From: Achromobacter sp. Bel
Lineage (GTDB): Bacteria; Pseudomonadota; Gammaproteobacteria; Burkholderiales; Burkholderiaceae_B
Reading direction: 5' to 3'
Assembly: GCF_012928505.1 (NCBI RefSeq)
Contig: NZ_JABBJN010000031.1
Span: 16,955-80,954 of the forward strand
DNA: 64,000 nt
Below are positions 1 through 7,947 of this stretch, one piece after another; positions within the stretch are counted from its first letter, which is position 1; every line of letters begins with the position of its first letter. Both the position numbers and the translations under genes were made by a program. Below the pieces are notes generated by a model that was not told where the DNA came from, ran no database searches, and worked only from the letters and a program-made list of their open reading frames with translations.

Positions 1-48
1 CGTGGCCAATGAGAGCAGGGCAAGAGAGGAAATGAACTTGATTTTCAT
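1..48 (-). CDS. Secreted protein, N-terminal fragment (gene runs off the window)
   Basis: Only the first 16 codons are visible, starting at an ATG complementary to 46-48 and reading MKIKFISSLALLSLAT. A lysine-containing start followed by a hydrophobic stretch looks like a Sec signal peptide. It follows the usher gene by about 64 bases in the same orientation, so by position it is probably the next gene of the fimbrial operon. A tip adhesin, minor pilin or periplasmic chaperone would all fit. No chaperone gene lies between pilin and usher, which makes a chaperone or adhesin here attractive, but the fragment is too short to decide. Confidence 0.55.
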   Translation of the reverse strand, partial: MKIKFISSLALLSLAT

Positions 49-112
49 GTTGAAGGGTACGGCCTGTTGTGAGGGTTGATGGGGTGGGTGCATGCCAGGG
101 AGCAGGGCGCGC

Positions 113-2578
113 CTAGGACCCGCACTCGTAGGCTTGACGCAGGGCAGGAGAATCCGCTTCGGTCGCAATGGTGAACAGGCAGGGCTTGTTGCCGCTCCAC
201 TCAACGGTCATGACTTCGCCGGCCTGCATGCCGCTCAGGTAGACCTGCCCGTCGTCGCCGACGATGCCGGCTTCCTGACCGCGGCGGTTTTTCACGCTGA
301 CGCCGAAGGGCGCAGGCGTGCCGTCGGATAGCCGCAAGGCGATCATCCCCTTTTCGCCGGAGATGACCTCCAGGCTGCGGTAACCGATGGCGCCCTCCGT
401 CAGCGTGGCCTGGGTGACCGAGCGCAAGGCTTCCACGTTGTCGGGCAGGTGGTCCAGGTCGATGGAGGCTTGGTTGCGGTAGTAGCTGTTGACATCCGTG
501 ATCACGGCCTTGCCGAACCCGTTCGTTTCAGTGGCCACGCCGTTGCCACGCACGGGAACGCCGCCAACGCCGTCGGTGTCGACCATCAGGCGGGTTCCGC
601 CCGGCGAGACGCTGCGGTGCAGGGCGGCGCCGCGTGTGGTCACCGTCGCGCCGCCCTCCAATGACAAGCCCATCGAGCTGTACGCGCCTGTCTGATGGCT
701 GGCGCTGACCACGGCTCGAGCCCAGGATCCGTCGTATGACAGGTAGCCTTGCGCGGTATTGCCACCGTTTCCATGGCCTGCGCTGATCATGTAGTTGCTG
801 CGATCGTTCAGCCTGCTGTAGTAGCCCACGTCATGCGTGGAGCCGCTGCGGTTTGACGACGCGCTATAGCTGAGTGAACCCTTTTCACCGAAAGGAATGC
901 TGAGCGACAGGTACATGCCGTTATCCGACGTGTGATAGGCCTGATTGCTGTAGCCCGTCACCGACACGCTCAGGTTCTTCAAGCGTCCAATGTCGAAGTA
1001 GCGCGAGGCAGACAGGCTGTAGCGCTTGTTCACGGGACCATTCCAATAGTTTTGATGGCTGTAGTTGAGATACACGTTGGTGCCCAGGTCGCGGAATTGC
1101 TTGCTGAACGAGATCGTGTACATCTCTTTGCTGCGATTGATGGGGTTGCCCTCGTATCGGGCATTGAGCACGTCATTCAGGCTCGTGAAGTTCTTCTGCG
1201 AAAACCGGTAGCCCGCAAATGTGACCTGGCTGTCGTATTCGTCGAACCGCTTCGAGTAACTGACCCGATAGGACTTCCCCATCAGTGCCCGGCGTTCGCC
1301 GCCGACCACGGCGCGCGATTGCGTGACGTCAAATGACACGGCGCCGAATGCCAGCAGGTCGCGGCCCACGCCAAGGGCGACGGCGCCATAATCCTTCGCG
1401 CCGAGGGCACCGCCAAAGAGCGACCAGCCGTTGCTTACGCCCCAGGAAAATTCGCCAGTTCCGAACACGGGGCCTTGCAAGCGGTGGTTCCACTCGGAAG
1501 GCTTGCCCGTCGCCAGATTGAAGCGCAGGCTTCCTGGTCGCGACAGGTAAGGGATGCTGGCAGTTGCGACCCGGAAATTCTGATGGCTGCCATCTTGCTC
1601 TTCAACGCTGACATCCAGGTTGCCGCTGACGGCGTCATTGAGGTCCTGGATGCGGAACGGCCCCGGAGGCACCTGGGTCTCGTACAGGACACGTCCTTGT
1701 TGCCGTACCACCACGCGCGCGTTGCTGCGCGCCACGCCCGTGATTTCAGGCGCGTAGCCGCGCAGGTTCGGCGGCAGCATGCTGTCATTGGTGGCGAGGC
1801 TGGCGCCCGTATAGCGAAAGCCCCCGAACAGGTTGGAGTTCAGATAGTCTTCCCCGACGATCAGGCTGGATTTCCACCCGGGAATGGCGCGCATGGCATA
1901 AAAGCGGCTCCAGTCGAACCGCTGCTTTGATGGCCGGCCGGAGCCGCGTTCGGCCTGGGCCTGCCAATCCGCGCGCAGACGCCAGGCTCCGATGTTCATG
2001 CCTGTCGTGCCGTTGCCGCTGAGATAGGAGCTGCGGTCGCCTTCACGGGAACGCCGGGTGGTTTGCGCGTTCAAGTTGTAGTCCAGCACGGCGCCCGCAA
2101 TGCCGTCGTCCCATCTGGAGGGTGGGTCCCAGTTAGGCGCGGTGTATTCCAGATCGGCTTGCGGCACGATCACGTAGATCGCAGCCTTGCCCAGGCTGGT
2201 GTTGACCTGCATGCCGGGTATGCTGCTGGTATCCAGACAGGCGCCGTCGTTCCACCACGCCAGCTTGTTGATCGCGTCCTGGCGCAGGCCGAGTTCGGCG
2301 ACGTGTTCGGGCGCCAGGCACGCAAGACTGCCGCGCGGATCGTCGGGGGGGGCCATGAAATGGATGAGAGTGTCGGATAACCGCTGCTGGTTCACATGCA
2401 GCGCCAGGTTGTACGCGCCAGGCATGATGTAGTTCGCGCGGGAGAACAGGCTAAGGTCGATGTTCTGCCGGTCTTTCAGATCCAGCACATCCATGTTGAA
2501 CTGGACTTCATTGGATGCCTGCGAGAGGCTGGCCGCCAGGCATAGGGCGGTGCTCATCAAACCCTTGCGATAAATCAC
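113..2578 (-). CDS. Fimbrial outer-membrane usher protein (PapC/FimD family)
   Basis: Outer-membrane usher that would accept chaperone-pilin complexes and thread the growing fimbria through its beta-barrel. The mature start NEVQFNMDVL is the classic usher N-terminal domain. It continues through a long barrel rich in aromatic and serine beta strands with a plug region, to a C-terminal domain ending CLFTIATEADSPALRQAYECGS minus its last bases. The 821-residue length is normal for the family. I chose the GTG at 2578 because it gives a compact signal peptide (IYRKGLMSTALCLAASLSQA) and has an AGAGG about 8 bases upstream. An ATG at 2629 would add 17 charged residues in front. It lies 3' of the pilin gene and is probably cotranscribed with it. 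The Bordetella FimC usher is the natural comparison. Confidence 0.9.
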   Translation of the reverse strand: MIYRKGLMSTALCLAASLSQASNEVQFNMDVLDLKDRQNIDLSLFSRANYIMPGAYNLALHVNQQRLSDTLIHFMAPPDDPRGSLACLAPEHVAELGLRQDAINKLAWWNDGACLDTSSIPGMQVNTSLGKAAIYVIVPQADLEYTAPNWDPPSRWDDGIAGAVLDYNLNAQTTRRSREGDRSSYLSGNGTTGMNIGAWRLRADWQAQAERGSGRPSKQRFDWSRFYAMRAIPGWKSSLIVGEDYLNSNLFGGFRYTGASLATNDSMLPPNLRGYAPEITGVARSNARVVVRQQGRVLYETQVPPGPFRIQDLNDAVSGNLDVSVEEQDGSHQNFRVATASIPYLSRPGSLRFNLATGKPSEWNHRLQGPVFGTGEFSWGVSNGWSLFGGALGAKDYGAVALGVGRDLLAFGAVSFDVTQSRAVVGGERRALMGKSYRVSYSKRFDEYDSQVTFAGYRFSQKNFTSLNDVLNARYEGNPINRSKEMYTISFSKQFRDLGTNVYLNYSHQNYWNGPVNKRYSLSASRYFDIGRLKNLSVSVTGYSNQAYHTSDNGMYLSLSIPFGEKGSLSYSASSNRSGSTHDVGYYSRLNDRSNYMISAGHGNGGNTAQGYLSYDGSWARAVVSASHQTGAYSSMGLSLEGGATVTTRGAALHRSVSPGGTRLMVDTDGVGGVPVRGNGVATETNGFGKAVITDVNSYYRNQASIDLDHLPDNVEALRSVTQATLTEGAIGYRSLEVISGEKGMIALRLSDGTPAPFGVSVKNRRGQEAGIVGDDGQVYLSGMQAGEVMTVEWSGNKPCLFTIATEADSPALRQAYECGS

Positions 2579-2688
2579 TTCTTTGGCCTCTGGGGGTATC
2601 GTGACGCGCCCCTGCGAATCCGCCCGCATGGTGCGAGCGGAGGCTGGAGCCGGCCTTCGGCACAGCTCCAGGTTCTGCTGCGTGCGGG

Positions 2689-3249
2689 TTACTTGTAGGC
2701 CAGGGTGAAGTTCACCGCGGCGTGGAATTCGCCCGGAACGAGGTTGACGTCCTGCTTGCCCTGCTGGCCGTCATCTTCTTGCTCGCCTTGCAGGAAGGCC
2801 TGGAATTCCAGCGAGGGCGTGGTGGTGGAGATCTTCGTGGCGGACGACTCGTGACCCATCTTGATCAATTCGCCGCGTCCGTCAGCGATACCCAGGCTGG
2901 CGCCCCGGGCCGCGCCCTGGATGGCGACCAGACCTTCATAGGCGGCGGACGGCGTGCCGGTCTGGAACGTTGCGGTGACGCTGTTCTTGACGTCTGTCAG
3001 GTCGCATCCAAGCAGGTTGATCTTGAACGACTTGGGCGTGGACTTCTTGCCGCCCTTGAGTTCGGCGCTGGCGATCTGGTCCATCCGGATGGTTTGATTG
3101 ACGGAGTCGCTGGCGATCGAGCAAGGCGCTTCGACGATCGATCCTTCGAAACGGACCTCGCCGCTGGGAGTGTCTGCGGCGAAGGCGGCGGTGCAAGCCG
3201 TGCCGAATGCAATCGATGCGATCAGGCGAGCCAACTGATTTTTTTTCAT
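2689..3249 (-). CDS. Fimbrial major subunit (type 1-type pilin)
   Basis: Secreted pilin of 186 residues. A Sec signal peptide (MKKNQLARLIASIAFGTACTAAFA, cleaved before ADTPSG) is followed by a pilin-type strand start (GEVRFEGSIVEAPCSI), one disulphide pair (Cys in EAPCSI and in LLGCDL), and the C-terminal alternating donor-strand pattern ending FHAAVNFTLAYK, including the penultimate tyrosine. The ATG at 3249 has an AAGGAC ribosome site about 9 bases upstream. An open frame continues upstream to 3471, but that stretch has no pilin character. It is the first gene of the minus-strand fimbrial operon, and its upstream region carries BvgA-like heptads. It resembles Bordetella Fim2/Fim3/FimX subunits. 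Confidence 0.9.
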   Translation of the reverse strand: MKKNQLARLIASIAFGTACTAAFAADTPSGEVRFEGSIVEAPCSIASDSVNQTIRMDQIASAELKGGKKSTPKSFKINLLGCDLTDVKNSVTATFQTGTPSAAYEGLVAIQGAARGASLGIADGRGELIKMGHESSATKISTTTPSLEFQAFLQGEQEDDGQQGKQDVNLVPGEFHAAVNFTLAYK

Positions 3250-3370
3250 CACAATGTCCTTGGATAGTGGTTGCAGCTTTCGAGCCGGATGTTCCGCGTT
3301 CGCTGCCCTGGGGAGCCACAAAGGGCGGCGAGCGTTTGGGAACCACCTCGTGTTGAAGCTGAAAGCAGTG

Positions 3371-3431
3371 TAGGAATTGGGACGTTCGTGAGAAATAGGA
3401 TGCGTAGCAGGGTTATGTAGGAAATTTCCTA
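3371..3431 (-). promoter_or_regulatory. Candidate BvgA-type binding region upstream of the pilin gene
   Basis: TAGGAAATTTCCTA at 3418-3431 is a perfect 14-bp palindrome made of two back-to-back heptads, TAGGAAA and TTTCCTA. These fit the BvgA heptad consensus as I recall it, (T/A)TTC(C/T)TA. Two further heptad-like blocks follow toward the pilin gene, TAGGATG at 3396 and TAGGAAT at 3371, spaced 22 and 25 bp. BvgA dimers are known to bind every 22 bp. On the minus strand a weak -10-like TACACT (3367-3372) lies just downstream with no good -35, as expected of an activator-dependent promoter. The remainder of the 377-base space between pilin and regulator (3250-3626) shows no gene. Confidence 0.6.
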
Positions 3432-3626
3432 AGCGGGCCGCTGGCATGTCGCGTGATGTGTAGAGACGCAAACATTGAAATAATCCGCCCCCCTTTTGCG
3501 GCCGGCATGCGGCTCGTGCCGTCTTCTTTGCACTAAAATTCCCCGTCCTCAGGTGCGCCGCTGCGTGCGACGCGTTCGGTATTACCGATCGCCGGAGGTT
3601 TCTTCTTGAGATAGGCCAATCCCCAC

Positions 3627-4262
3627 ATGAACACAGTCTTAATCGTTGACGACCATCCGGTGCTACGCCTTGCCGTGCGCATGCTGTTGGAGACGAACGG
3701 CTTTCGGGTAGTGGGCGAGGTCGGCAACGGCATTGATGCCGTACAGATGTTCCGGGACCAGTCGCCAGATGTGGTGATCCTGGACATCGGCATTCCGAAG
3801 CTGGATGGCCTGAGCGTGATCGGGCGGATGCGCGGCATCGATCCGCGTAGCCATATCCTGGTGCTTACCTCGCTGTCGTCCGAAGCGTTTTGCCATCGGT
3901 GCATGCAGGCGGGCGCCAAGGGGTTCGTCTGCAAAGACGAAGATCTGAACAAACTGGTCAGCGCGATCAAGGCCGTGATGGCGGGGTACAGCGTGTTCCC
4001 GTCCACGGCGGTAGCGCCGGAGCACGGGCAGCTGTCCGAGGGGGCGATGATCAAGAGCTTGTCGGACCGCGAGATGACTGTGCTGCAATATCTTGCGCAG
4101 GGGCGGTCGAACAAGGAGATCGGGGATTTGCTGCTGCTGAGCAACAAGACGGTCAGCACCTACAAGACGCGTTTGCAGCAAAAGCTGGGCATGACGTCGG
4201 TGCTGGAGCTTGCCGATTTCGCGAAGCGCAATGCGCTTCTGGGAGATGGCGAAGGCGCCTGA
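3627..4262 (+). CDS. BvgA-like response regulator (NarL/FixJ family)
   Basis: Two-component response regulator of 211 residues that would activate transcription when phosphorylated. The receiver domain (about 1-120) has the acidic pair D8-D9, the phospho-acceptor D53 in ILDIGIPKLDG, T81 and K103. The LuxR-type helix-turn-helix (about 145-205) includes SDREMTVLQYLAQGRSNKEI and LSNKTVSTYKTRLQQKL. Long stretches (LDIGIPKLDGL, GFVCK, KAVMAGY, FPST, LSNKTVSTYKTRL, DFAKRN) match what I remember of Bordetella BvgA, so this is a BvgA-type regulator rather than a generic NarL. No sensor kinase lies next to it, unlike bvgAS. It is divergent from the pilin gene, and the intergenic heptads suggest that it controls the fimbriae and perhaps itself. 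Confidence 0.9.
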   Translation: MNTVLIVDDHPVLRLAVRMLLETNGFRVVGEVGNGIDAVQMFRDQSPDVVILDIGIPKLDGLSVIGRMRGIDPRSHILVLTSLSSEAFCHRCMQAGAKGFVCKDEDLNKLVSAIKAVMAGYSVFPSTAVAPEHGQLSEGAMIKSLSDREMTVLQYLAQGRSNKEIGDLLLLSNKTVSTYKTRLQQKLGMTSVLELADFAKRNALLGDGEGA

Positions 4263-4294
4263 GGCGGGCTCAGGCGCCGGGTCGACAAGCGGGC

Positions 4295-5095
4295 TTAGTA
4301 CGGGCCGGTGCCGGATTGCACCGGTTTTGCGTCTTTGAACTCCCCCGCCAGCTTTTCGGCCGCGCGAGCCAAGAGCACGGCGTCCACGCCCACGGCCACG
4401 AAGGTCGCGCCCAGCGTCAGGTAATGCTTGGCCTGCGCCACGCCGCTGTGCAGGATGCCGGCGGCTTTGCCGGAACGCACGATGCGGGTGATGGCGTCGT
4501 CGATCGTCTTCAGGACCTCAGGGTGTTCCGGCTGGCCCAGATAGCCCATGCTGGCGGACAGGTCGGCCGGGCCGATGAACGCCCCGTCCACGCCGTCCAC
4601 CGCCAGGATCTCGTCCAGCGCCTCGATGCCAGCGGGTGTTTCGATCTGCACCAGCACGCACATCTGGTCGTTGGCGCGTTCCAGATAGTTGGGGATGCGG
4701 TTCCAGCGCGATGAACGCGCCAGCGCGCTGCCCACGCCGCGGATGCCGGCGGGCGGGTAGCGCACCGCAGCCACAGCCGCCGCGGCTTCCTCGGCGGATT
4801 GGATCATCGGAATAAGCAAGGTCTGTGCGCCCGTATCCAGGATCTGCTTGATCTGCACCGGATCGTTCCAGGCCGGGCGCACGACGGGCGCCACCGGATA
4901 GGCCGCTACCGATTGCAGTTGCGACAGCGTGGTCTGCAACGTGTTGGGGGCGTGTTCGCCGTCGATCAGGAGCCAGTCGAAGCCGGCGCCCGCGACGATT
5001 TCCGAGGTATAGGCGCTGGCCAGGCCGGCCCACAGGCCGATCTGGGGTTTACGGTCGCGCAAGGCTTGCTTGAAGGTATTTGCGAGGATGTCCAT
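4295..5095 (-). CDS. hpaI: 4-hydroxy-2-oxoheptane-1,7-dioate aldolase (HpaI/HpcH)
   Basis: Class II, metal-dependent aldolase that splits 4-hydroxy-2-oxoheptanedioate into pyruvate and succinic semialdehyde, the last step of homoprotocatechuate breakdown. The HpcH/HpaI signature is clear: [63 protein letters not shown], and [17 protein letters not shown] carrying metal and substrate residues. Length (266 aa) and sequence are very close to the E. coli enzyme. The ATG at 5095 (MDILANTF) aligns best; an ATG nine bases upstream is also possible, and neither has a strong ribosome site. It is the last gene of the hpaFG1-hpaG2-hpaH-hpaI operon, beginning 15 bases after the hpaH stop, and converges with the BvgA-like gene. 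Confidence 0.93.
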   Translation of the reverse strand: MDILANTFKQALRDRKPQIGLWAGLASAYTSEIVAGAGFDWLLIDGEHAPNTLQTTLSQLQSVAAYPVAPVVRPAWNDPVQIKQILDTGAQTLLIPMIQSAEEAAAAVAAVRYPPAGIRGVGSALARSSRWNRIPNYLERANDQMCVLVQIETPAGIEALDEILAVDGVDGAFIGPADLSASMGYLGQPEHPEVLKTIDDAITRIVRSGKAAGILHSGVAQAKHYLTLGATFVAVGVDAVLLARAAEKLAGEFKDAKPVQSGTGPY

Positions 5096-5110
5096 GGACT
5101 GCATGCCGTG

Positions 5111-5914
5111 TTAGATGAAATGACAGTTGACGGAACCCAGCACGCCGTAATCGACACTGAATGTGTCGCCGGGCCGGGCGGCTACCGGCCGGGTGAACGA
5201 CCCCGACAGGATGATCTCTCCGGCCTCCAGCGCGACGTCATGGGCGGCCAGCTTGTTAGCCAGCCATACTACGCCATTGGCGGGGTGATTCAAGACGCCG
5301 GCGGCTACGCCGGTTTCCTCGATGACGGCGTTGCGTGACAGGATGGCGCCGATCCAGCGCAGGTCCATGTCGCCGATCTTCACGGGCCGTCCGCCCATCA
5401 CCACGCCCGCGTTGGCGGCGTTGTCCGCGATGGTGTCGAAGACCTTGCGCGGGCGCTTGGTGTCGGGATCGATGCCGTGCGAGCGCGCGTCGATGATCTC
5501 CAGCGCGGGGATCACATAGTCGACGGCGTCATACACCTGGAACAGCGTCACGTTGGGGCCCTGCAGGCGCTTGCCCAGCACGAAGGCCAATTCGACTTCC
5601 AGGCGCGGCAGGATGAAGCGGTCGGCCGGGATATTGCCGCCATCCTCGAAAAACATGTCGTCCAGCAGGATGCCGAAGTCGGGTTCCTCGATCTGGGACG
5701 CCTGCTGCATGGCGCGGGAGGTCAGCCCGATCTTGTGGCCGCGCTTGACGCGGCCCTCCGCCAGTTTGATATCCATCCACGCGCGCTGAATGGCGTAGGC
5801 GTCGGCAATGCCGATGTCCGGATGTTCCAGCGAGATCTGGCGGATCTGCGTACGGGTGCGTTCGGCGTCATGCAGGCGCGCGGCGATGGCGCGCACGGTT
5901 CGGGTGTCTAGCAT
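5111..5914 (-). CDS. hpaH: 2-oxo-hept-4-ene-1,7-dioate hydratase (HpaH)
   Basis: Adds water to 2-oxohept-4-ene-1,7-dioate to give 4-hydroxy-2-oxoheptanedioate, the substrate of HpaI. The 267-residue product has the length of E. coli HpaH and shares long blocks with it, for example [64 protein letters not shown] and [18 protein letters not shown]. The fold is that of the FAH/hydratase superfamily. An open frame runs much further upstream, but the ATG at 5914 matches the family start. The gene begins 17 bases after the hpaG2 stop. Confidence 0.95.
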   Translation of the reverse strand: MLDTRTVRAIAARLHDAERTRTQIRQISLEHPDIGIADAYAIQRAWMDIKLAEGRVKRGHKIGLTSRAMQQASQIEEPDFGILLDDMFFEDGGNIPADRFILPRLEVELAFVLGKRLQGPNVTLFQVYDAVDYVIPALEIIDARSHGIDPDTKRPRKVFDTIADNAANAGVVMGGRPVKIGDMDLRWIGAILSRNAVIEETGVAAGVLNHPANGVVWLANKLAAHDVALEAGEIILSGSFTRPVAARPGDTFSVDYGVLGSVNCHFI

Positions 5915-5931
5915 CGGGTGTCCAGGGTGAA

Positions 5932-6681
5932 TCAGGAGGGGAAGGGGGCTAGCGTGTTGACGAGTCGTCCCACGCCTTCGATTTCGGTCACGACCTCGTC
6001 GCCGGGCATGACGTTGACGATGCCGTCGGGCGTGCCTGTCAGGATCAGATCGCCGGGAGACAGCGTCATGAAGCCGCTGAAGTACTCGATCAGCGCGGGC
6101 ACGTCGAACACCATGTCGCGCGTGTTGCCGCGCTGGGTCTCGATGCCGTTGACAGTGGTGCGCAGGTTCAGGTTCATGGGATCGGGCACGTCGTCGCGGT
6201 CCACCAGCCAAGGGCCCAGCGGCGTGCAGGTGTCGCGGCTTTTCACGCGCAAGTTGGGGCGATACCAGTTTTCCAGGTAGTCGCGCAGCGCGTAATCGTT
6301 GGCCACCGTATAACCCGCCACATAGTCATAGGCCTGGTCCCGCCTGACCCGGCGGGCCGTCTTGCCGATCACCACCGCCAGCTCGCATTCATAGTGCATG
6401 AAGGCAACGTCGGCCGGGCGCAGGGTCTGGGCACGATGCCCGACGAAGGTGTTGGCGGCTTTCAGAAAGCCCAGCGGTTCGTCCGGCGCTTTGAACGCCA
6501 GCTCCTTGGCATGGTCTGCATAGTTGATGGCCAGTGTGAACGTCGTGCGGGGTTCGATGGGCGGTAGCCAGGAGACGGCGGCTTCGGACAGGACGCGGCC
6601 GTCGGCCAGGCGGACGTGGCCCGGATCCGCCTCGGTCGCCGCATGGATGGCGCCTTCGTAAACGATGCGTGCGTGTTTCAT
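5932..6681 (-). CDS. hpaG2: HpaG2: homoprotocatechuate-pathway decarboxylase subunit (FAH family)
   Basis: FAH-fold enzyme equivalent to the C-terminal half of E. coli HpaG, which decarboxylates 5-oxopent-3-ene-1,2,5-tricarboxylate. Seen directly: the NYADHAKE motif, FLKAANTFVGH, the metal-ligand block HYECELAVVIGK, GYTVANDYALRDY, KSRDTCTPLGPW, and the C-terminal LTGTPDGI and PGDEV. The 249-residue length fits a single FAH domain. A GAGGA ribosome site sits about 8 bases before the ATG. In enteric bacteria both halves are one polypeptide. Here this half stands alone and the G1-like half is attached to HpaF in the gene just upstream, 10 bases away. Confidence 0.92.
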   Translation of the reverse strand: MKHARIVYEGAIHAATEADPGHVRLADGRVLSEAAVSWLPPIEPRTTFTLAINYADHAKELAFKAPDEPLGFLKAANTFVGHRAQTLRPADVAFMHYECELAVVIGKTARRVRRDQAYDYVAGYTVANDYALRDYLENWYRPNLRVKSRDTCTPLGPWLVDRDDVPDPMNLNLRTTVNGIETQRGNTRDMVFDVPALIEYFSGFMTLSPGDLILTGTPDGIVNVMPGDEVVTEIEGVGRLVNTLAPFPS

Positions 6682-6691
6682 GGCGCGGTCC

Positions 6692-7744
6692 TCAGGCGGT
6701 GGCGGCGGCCAGCCGGTTGCTCAGCGTGCCGACCTGCGGGATTCGGATGTCATAGCGCTGGCCGGTGCGCAGGCGCGGCGCGTTGTGGGGCGCGCCGACC
6801 AGCAGGATGTCGCCAGCGTCGAAACTCATGAACTGCGTGACATGGGCGATCAGTTGCGCAACCGGGCGGACCAGGTCGGCCGTACTGACGCGCTGCGCCA
6901 GCGCGCCATCCACGTGGATTTCGATCTCCAGCGCGTCGGGATCGGCGACGGAGGCGGCCGGCGCCAGCTCACGGCCGATGGGGCAGAAGCCGTCGCGGCA
7001 TTTCTGCTTCAGGGCGGGCCGGAAGTAGCTGGCGTGCGGTACGGAAATGTCGGCTACCACGCGATAGCCCGCCACGTACGCCAGCGCGTCGGCCTCGCCG
7101 ACCCGGGTGGCGCGGCGCGAGAACACCACGCCCAGGCAGGCGGCCACTTCCACCTCGTCCACGTCGGCCGGCAGCGTGATGACGTCGCCGTCCTGCGCAT
7201 AGGTGTTGGCGGGTTTGATAAAGAGCACCGGCGCCTTGGGCGGGGCGTTGTAGGGCGGCGCGTCCATCGCGCCGTCCAGCGCCTCCAGGGACTGGCGCGT
7301 GTTCAGCGCGGCGCCCACCACGGTTCTAGGCGGGGCGGCCAGTGCGGCGGCGGCGTCGGCGGCGCGCGCGGCGAGATAGTCGCGGTAGTTGTTCACCTTG
7401 TAGTTCAGCACGGCGTCGGCCTCTTCGATCTGCATCGAGATGCCCAACGGATTCGCGTCCATGTGCGGCGCCAGCGCGGCCGTCAGGGCCTGGAACACGC
7501 GTTCACCCAGCGCAGCCTTTTGCGCGTCGCTGCGCCCGTGCCCGATGCGCAGTACGACGTGGACAAAGGCGTTGTCCGGGTGGCCGTCGACAATCAGGTA
7601 ATCGTCCACGCGCAGGGCCCGTGTGCGGGCCCCGGCCAGCGGGAACAGGGTGCCGTCGCCGACGGCGGCATCCTGCACGGTGCGCATCAGCGCGCGCGTA
7701 TCCAGCTTCAGGTTGCCGGAATACTCAATCCAGATGTGGGGCAT
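6692..7744 (-). CDS. HpaF-HpaG1 fusion: CHM delta-isomerase joined to an FAH-family isomerase domain
   Basis: Two-domain protein of 350 residues. Residues 1 to about 125 match 5-carboxymethyl-2-hydroxymuconate delta-isomerase (HpaF/HpcD): it starts with Met-Pro (catalytic Pro of the tautomerase-like family) in MPHIWIEYSGN, then LFPLAGARTRALRVDDYLIVDG, NAFVHVVLRIGHGRS, and ends with LNYKVNNYRDYL like free HpaF. After an Ala-rich linker (about 128-140), residues about 150-350 form a FAH domain like the N-terminal half of E. coli HpaG: FIKPANTY, KQKCRDGFCPIGREL, DAGDILLVGAPHNAPRL. It would isomerise CHM and later 2-hydroxyhepta-2,4-diene-1,7-dioate. It is the first gene of the minus-strand hpa operon, behind a promoter with an operator at its start site. 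Confidence 0.88.
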   Translation of the reverse strand: MPHIWIEYSGNLKLDTRALMRTVQDAAVGDGTLFPLAGARTRALRVDDYLIVDGHPDNAFVHVVLRIGHGRSDAQKAALGERVFQALTAALAPHMDANPLGISMQIEEADAVLNYKVNNYRDYLAARAADAAAALAAPPRTVVGAALNTRQSLEALDGAMDAPPYNAPPKAPVLFIKPANTYAQDGDVITLPADVDEVEVAACLGVVFSRRATRVGEADALAYVAGYRVVADISVPHASYFRPALKQKCRDGFCPIGRELAPAASVADPDALEIEIHVDGALAQRVSTADLVRPVAQLIAHVTQFMSFDAGDILLVGAPHNAPRLRTGQRYDIRIPQVGTLSNRLAAATA

Positions 7745-7762
7745 GTCGTCTCGCCGGGCATA

Positions 7763-7780
7763 TAGTTATCATGTTAACTA
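7763..7780. promoter_or_regulatory. HpaR-like operator 1 (inverted repeat)
   Basis: TAGTTATCATGTTAACTA is an 18-bp inverted repeat with perfect 6-bp arms (TAGTTA/TAACTA) and an almost symmetric centre. It touches the -10 box of the minus-strand promoter and lies 18 bases before the HpaF-HpaG1 start codon, where a bound MarR-type repressor would block initiation. Its core TTATCATGTTAA matches operator 2 at 10 of 12 positions. HpaR, encoded at 10294-10758, is the likely ligand; that link is inferred. Confidence 0.65.
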
Positions 7781-7808
7781 TCATAGTGAAAAAGGCCGGA
7801 GGCGGCAA
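7780..7808 (-). promoter_or_regulatory. Sigma-70-type promoter of the hpaFG1-hpaG2-hpaH-hpaI operon
   Basis: On the minus strand TTGCCG (complement of 7803-7808) is separated by exactly 17 bases from TATGAT (complement of 7780-7785). The -10 matches the consensus at five of six positions and the -35 at four of six. Operator 1 begins at the edge of the -10. Confidence 0.6.
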
Positions 7809-7856
7809 CGCATGAAAGGGATCGGGAAGACGGGGCGGGATCGGGATTTCCCGCCG

Positions 7857-7883
7857 TTGACAGCGCGTCGCCGCCCGCATAAT
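7857..7883 (+). promoter_or_regulatory. Sigma-70-type promoter of hpaE-hpaD
   Basis: A perfect -35 hexamer TTGACA (7857-7862) is followed after 15 bases by CATAAT (7878-7883), five of six matches to the -10 consensus. The short spacer is unusual and could be compensated by regulation. Operator 2 starts two bases after the -10, mirroring the arrangement on the other strand. Confidence 0.55.
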
Positions 7884-7884
7884 G

Positions 7885-7896
7885 TTAACGTGTTAA
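7885..7896. promoter_or_regulatory. HpaR-like operator 2
   Basis: TTAACGTGTTAA is a palindrome with 5-bp arms around GT. It sits directly downstream of the hpaE -10 box. It shares the TTA(A/T)C(A/G)TGTTAA core with operator 1, so one regulator probably represses both divergent operons. Confidence 0.6.
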
Positions 7897-7947
7897 TTAA
7901 ATGGGCCGGACGGAATTCAGCGCCGCGGCCAGGCACGAGGAGCGCAC

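Noticed and set aside
3485..3496. C-tract near the fimbrial gene as a phase-variation switch
   Set aside because: Bordetella fim promoters switch through long C runs, but here there are only six C in a row, about 240 bases from the pilin start and not within a promoter spacer.
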